This document shows positions 30,156 to 43,451 of a DNA stretch of 64,000 nucleotides, piece by piece. The stretch's first letter is position 1; each line of letters starts with the position of its first letter. This stretch comes from Clusia tigrina. Its lineage: Eukaryota > Arthropoda > Insecta > Diptera > Clusiidae. The notes beneath the pieces are model-generated. The model was not told the origin of the DNA. It was given only the letters and a program-made list of their open reading frames with translations, and did not search any database. The stretch lies in assembly GCA_920105625.2 (NCBI GenBank), contig OV050030.1, positions 209,916,325-209,980,324 on the forward strand. Direction: 5' to 3'. The translations under genes and the position numbers were made by a program.

Positions 30156-31896
30156 CGGGTTAGACCGACTATGAAATACCCTTTACCTTTTCTTGTGCAT
30201 GCAAGTTCAACAATGGGGATATTTTCTTCATAAATCATCATTAGGAGTATACTAACGGTAATTTTTGGTAGGGTACCTTGAAATGATTATATCGACCCCT
30301 TTTCTTGTGTATGGCTTTGTAGTGACAATATAACCACTAATATAAAATTTCGTCAAAAAATATTGTGTAGGTCTAAAGTTATAATAATATGTCAATAGTG
30401 GGCGTGGCTGTAAAAATAACACGTACATTTTTGGTGTGCTGTTTAATGTTACTACCCGCAAGCTTCCTGTGAAATTTCGTTGAAAAATCTTTATTAAGAA
30501 CCTAGTAATGACTTTTGGTTAATTGTGGGCGTGGCAGTAGCAATAATCTGCCCATATTTGGAATACATGCTAGTACAGACCCAGCGTATATATATACCAA
30601 TTTGTTTTGATATATCATCACTAGAAGCATAGATAGGGTAACTGTCTTTAAGTGGGGTCCCAAAATTCATTATATGGGAGGGAGGCGTATGCTTCATCTA
30701 ATCGACCCCGCATCTTGTATATGGCTTTGTAGGGTCCATATACGTACTAATATAAAATTGCGTCCAAAACTATTGTATGGGTCGCAAGTTATAATAATAT
30801 GTGAATTGTGGGCGTGGCTGTATAAATAACGCGCCCATTTTTTGTGTGGTGTTTAATGTTACTACCCGCAACATTTGTGTGAAGTTTCGTTGAGAAATCT
30901 TTAATAAGAACCTTGTAATGATTTTTGGTTAATTCTCGGAGTGGCAGTAGTAATAATCTGCCCATATTTGGAATGCATGCTAGTACAGACCCAGTACCTA
31001 CCAATTTGTTTTCATATATCATCACTAGAAGCATAGATAAGGTAACTGTCTTTAAGTGGGGTCCCCAAAGTTCATTATATGGGAGGGAGGCGTATCCTTC
31101 CTCTGACCGACCCTGAATCTTGTATATGGCTTTATAGCGTCCAGATACGTACTAATGTAGAATCCGCAACATTCCTGTGAAATTTCGTTGATAAATCGTT
31201 AATAGGAACACAGTAATGATTTTTGGCTAATTGTGGGCGTGACAGTTGTATTATGATCTCCATATTTTGCACACACACTATTATGGACCCCATGTATATT
31301 TCTGCAAATTTTGATTCCGCTGGCATCAATACGAGCACAAGTAGGCTAAATTTAATTTTAGACCCGAAAGTTCCTTATATCCAAAGTGGGTGTGTCTTTT
31401 CTCTGATCAGCCCCATTTGTCCCGTAAAATTTCGTCCGTAAATCTCTACCAGATCTTCAGTTACTAATATTTGTTAATAGTGGGACCCACATCTCCATAA
31501 CTGCCAAATAACATCAAGATTCCGTCAATTCGACCGAAGTTATAGTCATTTTAAAAAAGGTGAACAAAGTTCCTTATATAGGAGGTAGGCGTGGTCTTTG
31601 TCCAAATCGGCCCATATAGCAACCTGGTTCTGTATCTTTGTCCAGACTATACTTTTTCAAAATTTCATTAAGATAGCTCTAACGGTGTAGAAAAAAAGTG
31701 GCCACAGACGAACAGACGGATAGACGGACAGACGGACAGACGGACGGACAAAATAAAAATTGCTTAGAAAGTGATTCTGATCATATCTGTATATATATGT
31801 CCATACCTACCACGCCTCCTTCTTGAAATTGCAACCCCTCTCAAAAGCACAAAGTTAGTATACCCTATTTACCTTTCTTAAAGGTAAAGGCTATAA
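30156..31896. repeat. Dispersed dipteran repeat inserted in the integrase gene
   Basis: Non-coding 1.74 kb made of imperfect ~410-bp modules (starts near 30506, 30916 and 31211, with a partial before 30506). The modules share TTTTGGTTAATTGTGGGCGTGGC, CTACCCGCAA and TTTCGTTG. A GACGGACAGACGGACAGACGG tract follows (31716-31750). At the right end TTACCTTTCTTAAAGGTAA forms a hairpin beside TATACCC. Similar GTGGGCGTGGC/TATACCC repeats are common in fly genomes. I could not assign a class. Confidence 0.65.
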
Positions 31897-32129
31897 AAAT
31901 GTTTCATAAACCAAAGTTTCATGTTGGAGAAAATGTGTGAATTTGTAAAGATAAATATATTAAATAAATTGTAAAGATAAATATACGAGTATATTTTGGA
32001 AGATTATAGGGGCAATATCATTAAAGGTGGATTTTATGAACATGAGCAACTGAAAACCAGATGCCCTCATTCTTATCTGCTTGAAAAAATCAAGAAACCT
32101 AAAGGTAATAAAGTGTATGTTAAATGGTG
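31897..32129 (+). pseudogene. Polinton integrase, C-terminal domain
   Basis: It resumes the gene with HKPKFHVGENV, a stop, then in another frame GNIIKGGFYEHEQLKT and YLLEKIKKPKGNKVYVKW before the stop at about 32127. This is the SH3/chromo-like tail of Polinton integrases. A short tandem duplication (AAAGATAAATAT) occurs at 31947-31985. Confidence 0.7.
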
Positions 32130-32226
32130 ATATATACATATATACATATTTCCTTTAGATTTCTTAATTTTTTCAATCAGATGAGAATGAGGGCATCTGG
32201 TTTTCAGTAGCTCATGTTCATAAATC
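32033..32226. repeat. Inverted duplication of the integrase C-terminus
   Basis: Bases 32035-32106 and the reverse complement of 32153-32224 match over about 70 bp with five differences, separated by ~46 bp. The left arm is the sense coding end of integrase, so the right arm encodes nearly the same peptide on the minus strand (for example CPHSHLIEKIKK). The (TA)n tract starts immediately to the right. Confidence 0.8.
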
Positions 32227-32248
32227 ATAAATCATAATATATATACGA

Positions 32249-33250
<1,002 letters not shown>

Positions 33251-33408
33251 TAGAGAAGAAGATTACGCATTGCGCAGATATATTATTTCTGAGTTTGACA
33301 TTTCGTTGCTGGGCTGTGACGTCACCGTAGCAATAAATACATAGTGCGGATAGTGTATTTTTAATACATAATAAAATAAACAAGAAAATAAAGAGACAAT
33401 TATTAAAA

Positions 33409-33627
33409 ATGAAATGTGCGGAGGCAGGTTGTAATAACTGGAATGAACGTAAAGCATCGGAATGCAGTTTTTTCACCTTTCCGTGCGATCCGACTGTTTT
33501 AAAAAAGTGGATAACTTTTTGCCGGCGAGAAAACGTTTTCAATCCGAAGACCAGCTTCATTTGTATGGAGCATTTCACAAATGATGACTTTGAATTTGAA
33601 TTATTTAAATTGCATTCGAATTGCTGA
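33409..33627 (+). CDS. THAP zinc-finger domain ORF
   Basis: The 72-residue frame begins MKCAEAGCNNWNERK and contains the C2CH THAP signature: C-x4-C near the N-terminus, the FTFPCDP turn, W at ~37, then FICMEHFTNDDFE with the C-x2-H pair. THAP domains bind DNA and occur in P-element transposases and many host proteins. The frame stops soon after the domain, so this may be a first exon, or a relic. It is encoded on the same strand as the capsid gene, 160 bp downstream. Confidence 0.72.
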   Translation: MKCAEAGCNNWNERKASECSFFTFPCDPTVLKKWITFCRRENVFNPKTSFICMEHFTNDDFEFELFKLHSNC

Positions 33628-33700
33628 ACTTATACAATTCTTCCAAAAGAAAAAGAAAATTTTGTAAAACATTAACAGAGTTTCATTATTATTACAGAGT

Positions 33701-33733
33701 ATTATTATTATTATTATACATTTATTATCATAC

Positions 33734-33766
<33 letters not shown>

Positions 33767-33772
33767 TTTTTT
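33701..33772. repeat. (TTA)n simple repeat
   Basis: Near-continuous ATT/TTA trinucleotides with minor interruptions. Confidence 0.85.
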
Positions 33773-34220
33773 TATTATTCATAATAAACTATTTGAAAAA
33801 ACACATACACTCCACATTTGTTTGCACAAATGATTTATTTAATTTAGCATTTCTGATGGGCGGTTTTCTAATAGAAATAATTGCAATTTAAATTTAATAT
33901 TTGCGGAAATATATTTGTATTATTATGTATTTCGCCAAAAAATGTTTCATATAAAAAAATAGGTGTTTCTTTTTTTAATATTACATAGCACTATTTTCTT
34001 TTTTGTTTACAAAATCCACGCTAGTTTGAGTTTTCTCTGTGCAACTATGCTACGATGACGTAGATGCGCAGATCGAAAAAATGTTGTTAACCGCGTTGTG
34101 CAATCTTTGTTTCTATTATATTTGCCTTTAAATAATGAAATAAAAAAATTATTTAAAGAGTTCCTATTATCTATACATATTGTAGCAAAATATATGTATA
34201 CCATTACTACAAACCTTTAA

Positions 34221-34590
34221 ATGGCTTCAGATAGTTGTATAACATTAGATGTGCAAGGTTTTAAAGGAGGTGCAAATAGATTTAAAGCAAAAGAGTGGGC
34301 TATTACTTGTAACTCTCTACACGGAATTTCTAAGGTTCAAACCTCCGTTTGAATTTAGAAGATTATCTCAGAAATATCAAAAAGAACATAATTGGCTAAC
34401 AAAAAATCATCATGGTTTTGCGTGGAATGATGGTTTCATCTCATTTAATAATGTAAAAGACTTTTTAAAGGCAAATATACTGTCTACAACAGTTTATGTT
34501 AAAGCATTAAAAAAAATGTGGATTGCAGATATACTTAACAAAAATGTTTGCAAGAATTTGGATGTGATAATTATAAATTCTAAATAAAAA
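34221..34590 (+). pseudogene. Broken ORF of an insect multi-copy family (function unknown)
   Basis: Frame one from 34221 gives SCITLDVQGFKGGANRFKAK. After a frameshift near 34315 the second frame gives RFKPPFEFRRLSQKYQKEHN and WLTKNHHGFAWNDGFI, then TTVYVKALKKMWIADILN. The order DiqGF...f..KE, KPPF......W, NyHG..W.dG and vYVKG.eK..W resembles a multi-copy protein of insect genomes that I cannot name. It may belong to the Polinton or to another element. Confidence 0.45.
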
Positions 34591-34772
34591 ATATCCAATA
34601 CTTACTCAATGTAATGCACACTATGGATGTTGTGAGTTAAAAAATGCTTTGATTTTAAGAAAATTTATTGATGTAGAAATAAAAAACAATTATTTTTGTT
34701 TTGAAAATAATAAAATCTTTATTATATATTATGTAATAATAACAATATTTTAATAAAAATAATAAATTTAAT

Positions 34773-36626
34773 TTATCTACTACAATTAATTTTATAATGT
34801 CCCCAAGCGTAAGTATTTACTCTATCTTCTTTAGTATATCGTTTATCATCGTCATTACTTAATATTATTTTTGTCCATGGTTGTGTATAAATTTCATGAA
34901 CTTTTGATCTAAAGACATACATTTTGTCATAGAATACTTTATTCTGTAGTAAACAATCTTTATAATTATTTATATTCAGTTTCGATAAAACACATTTCTT
35001 CATACCTTTTGATTTTTTTATTTCATTACCGTCTAAAATATTAATACTATACATTTTTGAGGGTAGCCCAATGAATTCTTTCATTATTCGACAATTATTT
35101 TCATCTTTCATCATTCTTAAAGTTTTTTTTTTTTTTTAAAGGAATCTATTATCACTAGGATATTCTGATGTATCAAACTTTAGATCAATATCATTACGAA
35201 TATCTTCATAAAAATCATCTGTTTTTATAGAATATATAAATGAATCTGTATCCATATAGTTCAACTGTATTTTTTCATAAAATTTATTTTTCATATAATC
35301 ATTGTGAAAACGATACATTTTTAATTTTGATAATTCTAAAACAGTAAATCCCAAGTATATTGGTTTATTACTTGCTCAGGAGAAAGTTCTATTGCTACCA
35401 TGCTATCTGTAAAATGTTTTAAACTATGAAAATTTGGTCTTGCAATTAGAGCACTTGCGCTTAAATGTCTTCCCTTGTTTTCCTATTCAGTAACAATCTT
35501 TACATTCTTCCATTTCTCAACATTTTCTATTGTTTTTCCATAAACTGCACTATTTAATAATTCAAAGAAATTTTTCGAATTCATTTTTCGCAAGTGTTCT
35601 ATGAAAAGTATTCAGATCAATATAATTCTTCAACCAGTTAGATTGCTTAAATTTCAAAATCCTATGAATTTTCACAAGCTTTAAACCATTAGCAACACAA
35701 TGTTGTAGATTGGGGTAATGTATCATATAATTTCGTTTATTATTTAAATCTTTTAGTTTTGGATTTACTATGTGCTTTTTTATTCTCAGCATAGAAGGGT
35801 TTGTGTATATCATGAATATTTTCAGGATAATCTAAATCAACTTCTAAAATATAACCAAAGTCTGATTTTATAGTTACTGTAAGAATATCAAAATTTGATA
35901 TATCCTCAACCCATTCAAATCCACCATAAGATAAATATTCAGACATTGCCCAACCATATAAGTTATTTGCATCTAAATACATCAAGTATTCTGAAGATTT
36001 ACTTTGATCATATTCAGGAAGATATTTATTATTAGCCTTTGAATGTCGTTTAGAACATTGAACAATACGACCTCTAATCCCACTTTTAACGAAATTATAC
36101 ATATTAATATCTTTAAATAATTCTAATTCAATACCTGTTGCCTTCAGAATTACATCCCAGGATAAACTTGGTTAGTTAGATAATGAACAGGATCAAATTC
36201 ATAAATATTTTTACATATTTTTTTAAAGTTTTCAAAAGCATCTGCTATAAGTATAACATCTGTTTTTAAATATAACAGCATATAATCAGGTAAAGTTTTG
36301 CATTTGAAAGTATTCCAAACTTTTTCAGCATGATCATAATTATCAGTTGAACACTACATTATTTTATGTGGAGAAAAATTTTTCACGTGAAGGTAAATTG
36401 ATATTTTTAAGTCGATCTACTGAATTTACATATTCATAGGGGAAAACACCTTTTCTTTTCAAGAGATTGAACTCGTCAATGTTTGTATACAATGAGTGTA
36501 AAATGTGACAATCATCAGCATCAAGATTTTTAGCTAATGCATCTAAAGATGAGTTCATAAATCTGTATGAGTCTAAAAATCGTAATTCAAAGAATTCTTT
36601 ATCACTAATATGAATATCTTTCGAAA

Positions 36627-36677
<51 letters not shown>

Positions 36678-37300
36678 CCTTATTCAGAGGAATTATATTA
36701 ATGTGTCCTTTAAATGATTCGAGTTCTTTAACAATCAGATGAAAGTCATAAACAGAAAAATTATGGAAAAAAATTGGTATAAATTTACGTATCTGAAAAT
36801 TTAAGTTACAACTAGAGTCTGCAGGTCCACGATATTAACCTGTAAGATGACAATGATCAGCAACCTTTTGTAGATCAATTATTTGCTTACAAATATGACA
36901 AAGTGAATTTGTTTTATGGTTTTAAATTTCTTCTAAAGTTAGAGGCTTCATTGGTACTATTCTATTTAAATAATTTACATATAGAGGCCTAGTATCAGTA
37001 ATTAAATTATCTATGAATACCTTAGCATAATCTTCTCCTGAATAAGTTACAAATTTGTTTAAGATATTATTGAAACCGCACTTAATGTAATAACTAAATG
37101 CTATAGGCTTATGTATTTTAGTGCTGCAAATATTTTCAGAATCATTCATCTGTACATTCTCTAAAATACACTCAAAATCTTTATAAACTATAAATGGTAC
37201 ATCTAACTTATACCTAAAAGAACTAAACTTTAAAATATCATCATTATTTTTACCAATCGGCATTGTGGTCACTACTTTGCTTCACTCTGCTTTATGTTTT
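34773..37300 (-). pseudogene. Polinton protein-primed DNA polymerase B
   Basis: Reading leftward: exonuclease motif I as VPFIVYKDFECILE; zinc-type CHICKQIIDLQKVADHCHLTG-region; exonuclease motif FFHNFSVYDFHLI; RKGVFPYEYVNSVDRLK; polymerase motif A YLMYLDANNLYGWAMSEY; palm/fingers [19 protein letters not shown]; motif C NYMDTDSFIYSI; C-terminus DENNCRIMKEFIGLPSKMYS and YAWGHYKIN. Catalytic Asp residues of motifs A and C remain, while at least five frameshifts and stops and a (TA)21 tract break the gene. Usual length is ~1000-1200 residues. Confidence 0.88.
36632..36674. repeat. (TA)n inside the polymerase gene
   Basis: About 21 TA units expanded within the exonuclease/linker coding region. 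Confidence 0.92.
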
Positions 37301-37755
37301 AACATAAGATCTTTATTTCTGGTGTACTACAAGCAAAAGTTGCATAATAGTAGAGCTTTTGTATTTAATATCAATTGTGATTTTTAATCCACACATAATG
37401 TGAATTATCACCGCTTTGTAGAAACAATAAAATTACGCAAATGAAGAATCTCTGGCTACAAATTATATTTAGCTCCTCCTTTTTAATAATTTAACGTCTC
37501 TGTTAAATTAAAATGGCTTTATTTATGAAGAAAATAATGTAAAACCATATAATATTAATATAAATATGTGTGTAGATCTGCATTCGTCGAATATTATTTT
37601 TTTTAATATGAAATACACGTAATCGAATTTCTTGAAAAGGGTACACAGCAAATTCTTTTTTCACAGTTATAATTATCAGTAGTGTAGTGGGAAACTTTGT
37701 TTATTATTAGGGTGCCACTTCCCTGGGAATCAGGTTACAGTCGCCATGCAACCAT
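37301..37755. other. AT-rich spacer right of the Polinton
   Basis: No gene, repeat or terminal inverted repeat recognised. Confidence 0.5.
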
Positions 37756-38640
37756 TAAATATTGAGCACGAACTCTATAGGACAACTGTTTTTTGTGGCA
37801 AATGAAGATGTGATTGCATCTTTTGTGAACTTCAAATTTTTTGGTCTATTGAAGGAGAATATAGATTTGATGATGACAACATTGAGCAGAATCTTTACTT
37901 CATGTTTGGCGCTGGCCAATATTGCACATTCCTGGAGATTTGTCAAAGTTTCATTTATCCCAATTGGAACGATGGGTTGAGCTTCGCGTGCGAAAAGCGG
38001 AAAATTTTGTGAGTCGGCGCTGCATAGTCTTTTTAGCAGGATTGAGCAACCCGCCAAAAGGAGGCAGTATGCTGTGTGTAATGCTTGCTTTATAGTATAT
38101 GCAGCTTTGCTCGTCGCCATGGCGAGGGTAATGTGCTGGTTAATTGGATTCGTTCAATGCTACTAAAGAGAACTATTTTGTTTGCGATGGAAGCAGGATC
38201 TGTAGGTATCGTCGGATGAAAAAAACGGTTGCCATCAGGGCGGCGTGGGCTCTCCACTACATTCGTGCATGAGCAGTGACACTTAGCTTGTCTCCTTTCA
38301 TGATCCTGATATCTACGCTGAAGCAAATGCAGATGATGTAGTTTGCGTAATAGCAGGAATCTCTCTTATACAGATCTGCAGGAGAGTGCAGTATTCTCGG
38401 AATAAGATTTACTAATGGTGTGAGGCAAATGGACTTTCGGTAAACCCAGCGAAAACACATTTACTTCTTTTCACTTATTCAGGGAGTTAAAATATCTTCT
38501 GATTGTTCTTGAAATCACACATTGAACTAAAGATAGCGAAAAGCGAAAACAATTTTTTTTGTAGTGCAAAAGATTTTTGGCAAGACGTGGGGTCTGGCTC
38601 CTTTGAAAATCCCTTTTTTTTTTTTGTCGGAACAATCTAG
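37756..38640 (+). pseudogene. LINE RT relic, LOA-like
   Basis: Highly degraded, but parallel to the element at 38.7-43.1 kb on the opposite strand. It shows LSRIFTSCLALANIAHSWRF followed by VKVSFIPIGT (compare KKIFTACLAMAYVLRSWRMV), ALHSLFSRIEQPAKRRQYAV, QGGVGSP in the palm region, and AKDFWQDVGSGSF near 38570 (compare CKGIFAKTWGLSP). Many stops and frame changes. It meets the 3' end of the minus-strand LINE at about 38690. Confidence 0.6.
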
Positions 38641-38694
38641 TAAACGCAACACTCAGAGAGTATATATCCATTGTACTGCACTTAAGGTTCCCTT

Positions 38695-41600
38695 TTACTC
38701 GGTTTTAAATCTACCCGACCTCCGAAGAAGTAGAAGTAGATCCTGTGGTGCCAAGGAGCCAAGTTGGGTACTCCTCAGCACATCAGTGCTAAAAATCCCA
38801 AACCTGATTCGAGCAAAGGCAGGGCAGACGCAAAGAAAATGGTCCGCCGTCTCGTCTTCTTCTCCACAGGCTGGGCACAGCGCACTGTTTGATATGCCAA
38901 TCCTTTCCATGTGCCTAGCCCATAGAAAATGCCCAGTCATCACGCAAACCAACTGCCTGCAGTCCCTCCTACCTAAAGATAGAAGGAACCGTGCACATCG
39001 GTCAGAGATAGCAGGTAGCATAATTTTCGTCCATCCGCAGCCTCTCTCAGCCCGCCATGCTCGCTTGTGGGTAGAAACAACCCACTTGTTGGCAGTGGCT
39101 TTGATGGCAGCAGAAGGGAGTGGCAGAACAGGCTCAGGGCCAATAAAACAGCCTCAGAGCCCATCCTGGCCAAAGAGTCAGAGGTCTCGTTACCCGCAAT
39201 GCCAGCGTGTCCCGGGACCCAAGTCAGCGTCAGAGTATTATGTTTTCCAATATAATTTAGCCTGGATTTGCAGGACCTGACAATCGTGGAAGTAGGACTA
39301 TCCAAGGCCATGAGCGCAGCTTGGCTGTCACTGCAGACACAAATAGATTTGCCTTTCCACCTGTTTTCCACAACAAAGTCCATCGCCTCAAGTATCGCAT
39401 ACACCTCCGCCTGAAACACAGACGCATGCAGACCAAGGGCGAAGAACCGACGGGTCCCACAAGATTCCACGAAGACACCAGAACCTGAACCTTCTTCAGT
39501 CCTGGAGCCATCAGTGAAAATACGGCAGCAGTGTTTGCCGGGCTCGTTCTCGGGATCTAACCATGAACGAGCCTCTGGAAGCAACACATTGTACCGCTTT
39601 TCTAGTATGACGATTGACGACATGGAGTCCCTGGGCATAGACAGGATTGCAGAATCGATATCAGTGCCTGCGCCGTCGTCCAATATCGAATACACCCCAT
39701 ACCAGTGGCCACTATGTTTCACTCTGCAGATGGCTTTAACGGCCTCTCCGCGGAAGAAGACATCTAGTGGCGGGAGATTCACCAGAGCATCAAGTGCCGG
39801 GCCTGGAGGAGTCGGAAAAGCTCCAACATATAGCCACAGTACGCTGTAGTCGTGATACAGCTTTTTTGACCCCTACAAGAGAGAGTCTGCTCATCCAAAC
39901 CACCGATGCATAGGTGATAATAGGTCTTACCATAGCTGTATTGATCCATAGGTCCTTACTAGGGGAAAGACCCCATGTCTTAGCAAAAATACCCTTACAC
40001 TGCCAGAAAACTGACAGTGCTTTGGATGTCTTTAGTTCGACATGTGATTTCCAAAGAAGTTTGTTATCAAGGATGACTCCAAGATATTTGATTTCCTTTG
40101 ATAGCTGGATAGTGACTCCTTTTAGTGTAGGCAGAATAAGTCCATCAAGCTTTCTCCCTCTGGTAAAGAGGACAATACCAGTCTTGACAGGATTAGCCGA
40201 TAGCCGATTCGCACTGCACCAAGTGTCAATCATATCCACAGTTCTCTGCAGCCTTCTGCAGACAATCATAAGGGATGGACCTGTCACAAGATACCCAACA
40301 TCATCCGCATATTGCCTGAGCGTGGACACCCGAGTCATTAATAGCGTTAAGCAGGGGATCGATTACCATGCACCAGACCAATGGAGACAGTACGCCACCT
40401 TGGGGACAGCCTCTATTAACCCCAGACGACACCAGCAAATCTTCTTCCGCCCGCACCGTTATGATTCTCTGGATATCTAGTATTGAACGTATCCAATTTA
40501 CTAGAGCCCGGTCTACGCCATGCCGCCTAGCAGAGTCGCACAAACTGTCGAAAGTAGCATTGTCAAACGCACCCGCTATGTCCACAAAGATGCCTATTGC
40601 GTATTCTTTCCTGTCGATGGTTCGCTCTATCCTTCCAACAATGTTTTGCAGAGCCGTCTCGCAGGATTTTCCGCTTTGATAGGCATGCTGAAATGGAGAG
40701 AGTGGGTGCGTCTTCAGAGACTCCCTACGCAAGCGAAGCTCCACCAGCCGTTCTAAATTCTTTAGCATGAACGAGGTCATACGAATAGGTCTGAAGCTCT
40801 CGGGGTTGGTGTAGTCGTCTCTTCCAACCTTAGGAATGAAAGCAACCCTCACCATCCTCCAAGAGCGTAGTACATAGGCCATTGCTAGACATGCTGTGAA
40901 GATCTTCTTCAGTGCTGTCAACACTAACTCAATGGCTTCAGGACTTTAACCAGTTTTGCCGTGTCACTCAGGGATTCGATATCACTGCAGAAATCTCTAA
41001 AAGAAGCCCTTTTCGAGTCCCGAATTAGCTTCTGTAGTCCCTCTGAACTCTGAAGTCGATATCGTTCCCAGTCCTCATCAAGATTCGTCTTGAGGGCCCG
41101 GTTGAGGAGTTTTCTAGACTCACGCCTCAGCACTTGAAGCTCTCGGTTCCATCATGGAACAGGAGTCCGGCTAAGATGAGGTCTAGTTGGGCAGGCTAGC
41201 TCGAAGCTGTTTGTTAGAGCGGTGTTGAGATGTTCAACAGCCGCCTCAATGTTTTGCTCCTTGCGAAGTTTCAGTGGCATCAAGTAATTGCTACGCAGTG
41301 CCTCCCTGAACTTTGGCCAGTCTGTTTTTCTTGGGTTTTCGGTGGGCAATGGCATCTGCGCCCGCTCGCCACACTGAAACTCAATGTATCTTTAGTCCGA
41401 GCACGAGTCTTCGGTGAGGACCCTCCAGTTGTTGATCGACTACCCCAGTCTTGGATTTGACAGGGTGACGTCAATTACCTCCTGCCTTCTCGTAGTCACA
41501 AAAGTAGGCTGCCTGCCTACATTGTGGATGTTCAGGCTGGAGGAGGCAATATACTCGAACAGTCGAGAGCCCCGCTCCTTGCAGTTGCTGCTGCCGCAGA

Positions 41601-42078
41601 TCGTATGCTGGGCATTAGCATCGCAACAAAGAACCAGGTCAAGACTGCGCCGCTCACAGAACCCTACGAGAGTGACGACCTTCCCAGGTGGTGGCGCCTC
41701 CAAAGCATCGTAAGGAAAGTAAGCAGATGCAATCACGAACCTCGACCATCCGTGCTAACTCTTAAAACTAATCTCTGCCGCAACCAGATTGTGACAACAG
41801 AAAGCGTCAAGGCAGGTCGCTGCGAGATGGGATAATATTATAAGACCGGCTCTAGGTCTAATCGAGTTTCTGTCATATAATATCGTGGCCCCTTTCAACG
41901 AGCCAAGGTCACAGAGGCGACCCGTAAAGACCCAGGGCTCTTGTAATGTTGTTATGTGGGGTGATGTCTGCAGCTGGGTGATTCGTCTGCTTAGGAGTAC
42001 AGTAGCGGCTTTAGAATGCTGCAAGTTGATCTGCGTTATCGTCAAAGGACGATAGCTACGAGAATCTGGGAAAGACAT
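38695..42078 (-). pseudogene. LINE ORF2: endonuclease, RT, RNase H
   Basis: It starts MSFPDSRSYRPLTITQINLQ with HSKAAT. Endonuclease blocks are ITTLQEPWVFTG (Glu) and LVLCCDANAQHTIWGSS-like (Asp/Asn; the sequence reads TICGSS). RT blocks are FIPKVGRDDYTNPESFRPIR, GIFVDIAGAFDNATFD and GCPQGGVLSPLVWCMV; the YADD motif appears as QYADDVGYLVTG after a frame change. RNase H shows CCRIFTDGSRTEEGSG, VFQAEVYAI, VCSDSQAAL and WVPGHAGIAGNETSD. The end has CPACGEEDETADHFLCVC. Frame breaks lie near 41750, 41440, 41150, 40925, 40320 and 39790. Confidence 0.85.
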
Positions 42079-43149
42079 GAAAAGTTACAGTCCCAAAGAA
42101 GAGACTCAGACGGCTCCGGTACCGAGAAACCATGGCATCAACAGTGGCCTCATCCACTCGCACCACAAGATTAGCACCTTCTTTACCATCCCGGTTGCTA
42201 CCCCTGGTGTGCGAAAGAACTCTCCAAAGCCTTGTGTTGATGCCAGGGTTCTGAGCACGCAGACAGGATAGGAAATCTGTGGTCGTCAGATCGGGATCCG
42301 GAATCCAGCAGATGGCCTTCCTGAGGGACACGCCTGCTTCGCTATAGGCCGCGACGGGAGTGGTCCCCATGGGGGGCACGTCATTGACTACACCCCTGAG
42401 CCAATCAAAGTTGGCCTGAGACGCGCACGACATCTGTAGAGTGCCGTCCTTTGTCTCATAGCCCTTCGCATTAGCTTCAGGACCGGAGGCAATGACGTGA
42501 CGCAGCAGGTGACCTTTGCAGTGTTTTATCTCTGCATCAGTCAGCCGATGGTCAGGCCCCAGCTTCCCATTCACCGCCATGGGTTGCGGGCCGGTAGCCT
42601 TCTCGCTGTACGATGGCTTCGCTGCACCTTTGGAAGTGCTTGGGCGAAAGTCCAGCTCACCACCCGCCACTGGCAAAGATTTCGCCGGGCAGATGGTTTT
42701 GCTGGATACGAGTGGCTGGGCAAACTGCAGCTTATTGGCAACATTCTTCCCCGCCACATTAGCCGCCACCGAGGTTTCGCTCGTACCCTTTGGGGTCGTG
42801 GCGCCACCAGCAGTAACAGCTGCAGGGCAGGTGGGTATGCTGTTTTCAGCAACAATCTTCCGCCGCTTACCTCGCGAGCGAGATTTCGGGGCGGTCAATC
42901 CCTCCGCAGGCTCGGTGGATTCCGTAGGTGTCACTTCCGCCGACTTGGGCCTTTTGGAGGGAGTTGACACAGAAGGGCCGGCCGAGCCACGTGAGGATTT
43001 CTCCTGCACAAGCCTAGCAAGCCCGCTTCTTCCCCTTCCTCCTCGCTTGAGTTCTCGTTGCCCCAGAACCTCTGGTCGGTCGTTCCGCCACTGTGGTGGC
43101 TTCCCGACGCAGGGCCTTTGGATCTAGGGTACGTTCCTCCGTCTCTCAA
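42056..43149 (-). pseudogene. LINE ORF1 with DUF4780-like C-terminal domain
   Basis: The main frame (43009-42056) has a basic Ser/Thr/Pro-rich N-terminus (PSKRPKSAEVTPTESTEPAE, KSRSRGKRRK). Its C-terminal domain runs HRLTDAEIKHCKGHLLRHVI, AICWIPDPDLTTTDFLSCLR and LVVRVDEATVDAMVSR. Upstream sequence to 43149 is in another frame. The protein probably binds element RNA. The domain layout parallels ORF1 of the LINE at 51763-53257, though the sequences are only distantly similar. Confidence 0.68.
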
Positions 43150-43451
43150 GAAGAAGAGATTACGGTAACAACCACCATCTCCTCCAGGATGCGCTCTCGC
43201 TGATAAAGGCGAGAGACTTTAGCGATGGTTGGGGCCTCCAGAATCCGTGCCCCTGCTGCCGAAGCGGGTGGATTTCCACATGCGTGGGTTCCACCTGGAG
43301 TATTATACCTAGTGTTGTCCAGCGCCAGACTGTGGTTTTTGTTCGGGACTCCTCCCTAGCCAGTTTGGTACGCGGATGGTACCCATTCTCTATACCATAA
43401 ATTGTGATAGACACACAGACATAACTCCCGCCCCTCCTAAGAGGTTCCGAA

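Larger units (their letters stand above)
38695..43149 (-). mobile_element. LOA-like LINE, broken
   Basis: ORF1 (43149-42056) and ORF2 (42078-38695) overlap by 23 nt. The ORF2 order is endonuclease, RT, RNase H, zinc knuckle. The element is GC-richer than the Polinton. At least six frame breaks divide ORF2. About 300 bp upstream of ORF1 (43150-43448) is probably its 5' untranslated region. Confidence 0.8.

Noticed and set aside
30156..31896. Helitron with 5' TC and 3' hairpin-CTRR ends
   Set aside because: A terminal hairpin exists, but the sequence after it is CTAT rather than CTRR and the 5' TC lacks a preceding host A; not supported.
42497..43127. Long plus-strand frames opposite ORF1 of the LOA-like LINE
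   Set aside because: Antisense shadows of the GC-rich, Ser/Pro/Ala-rich ORF1 coding sequence.
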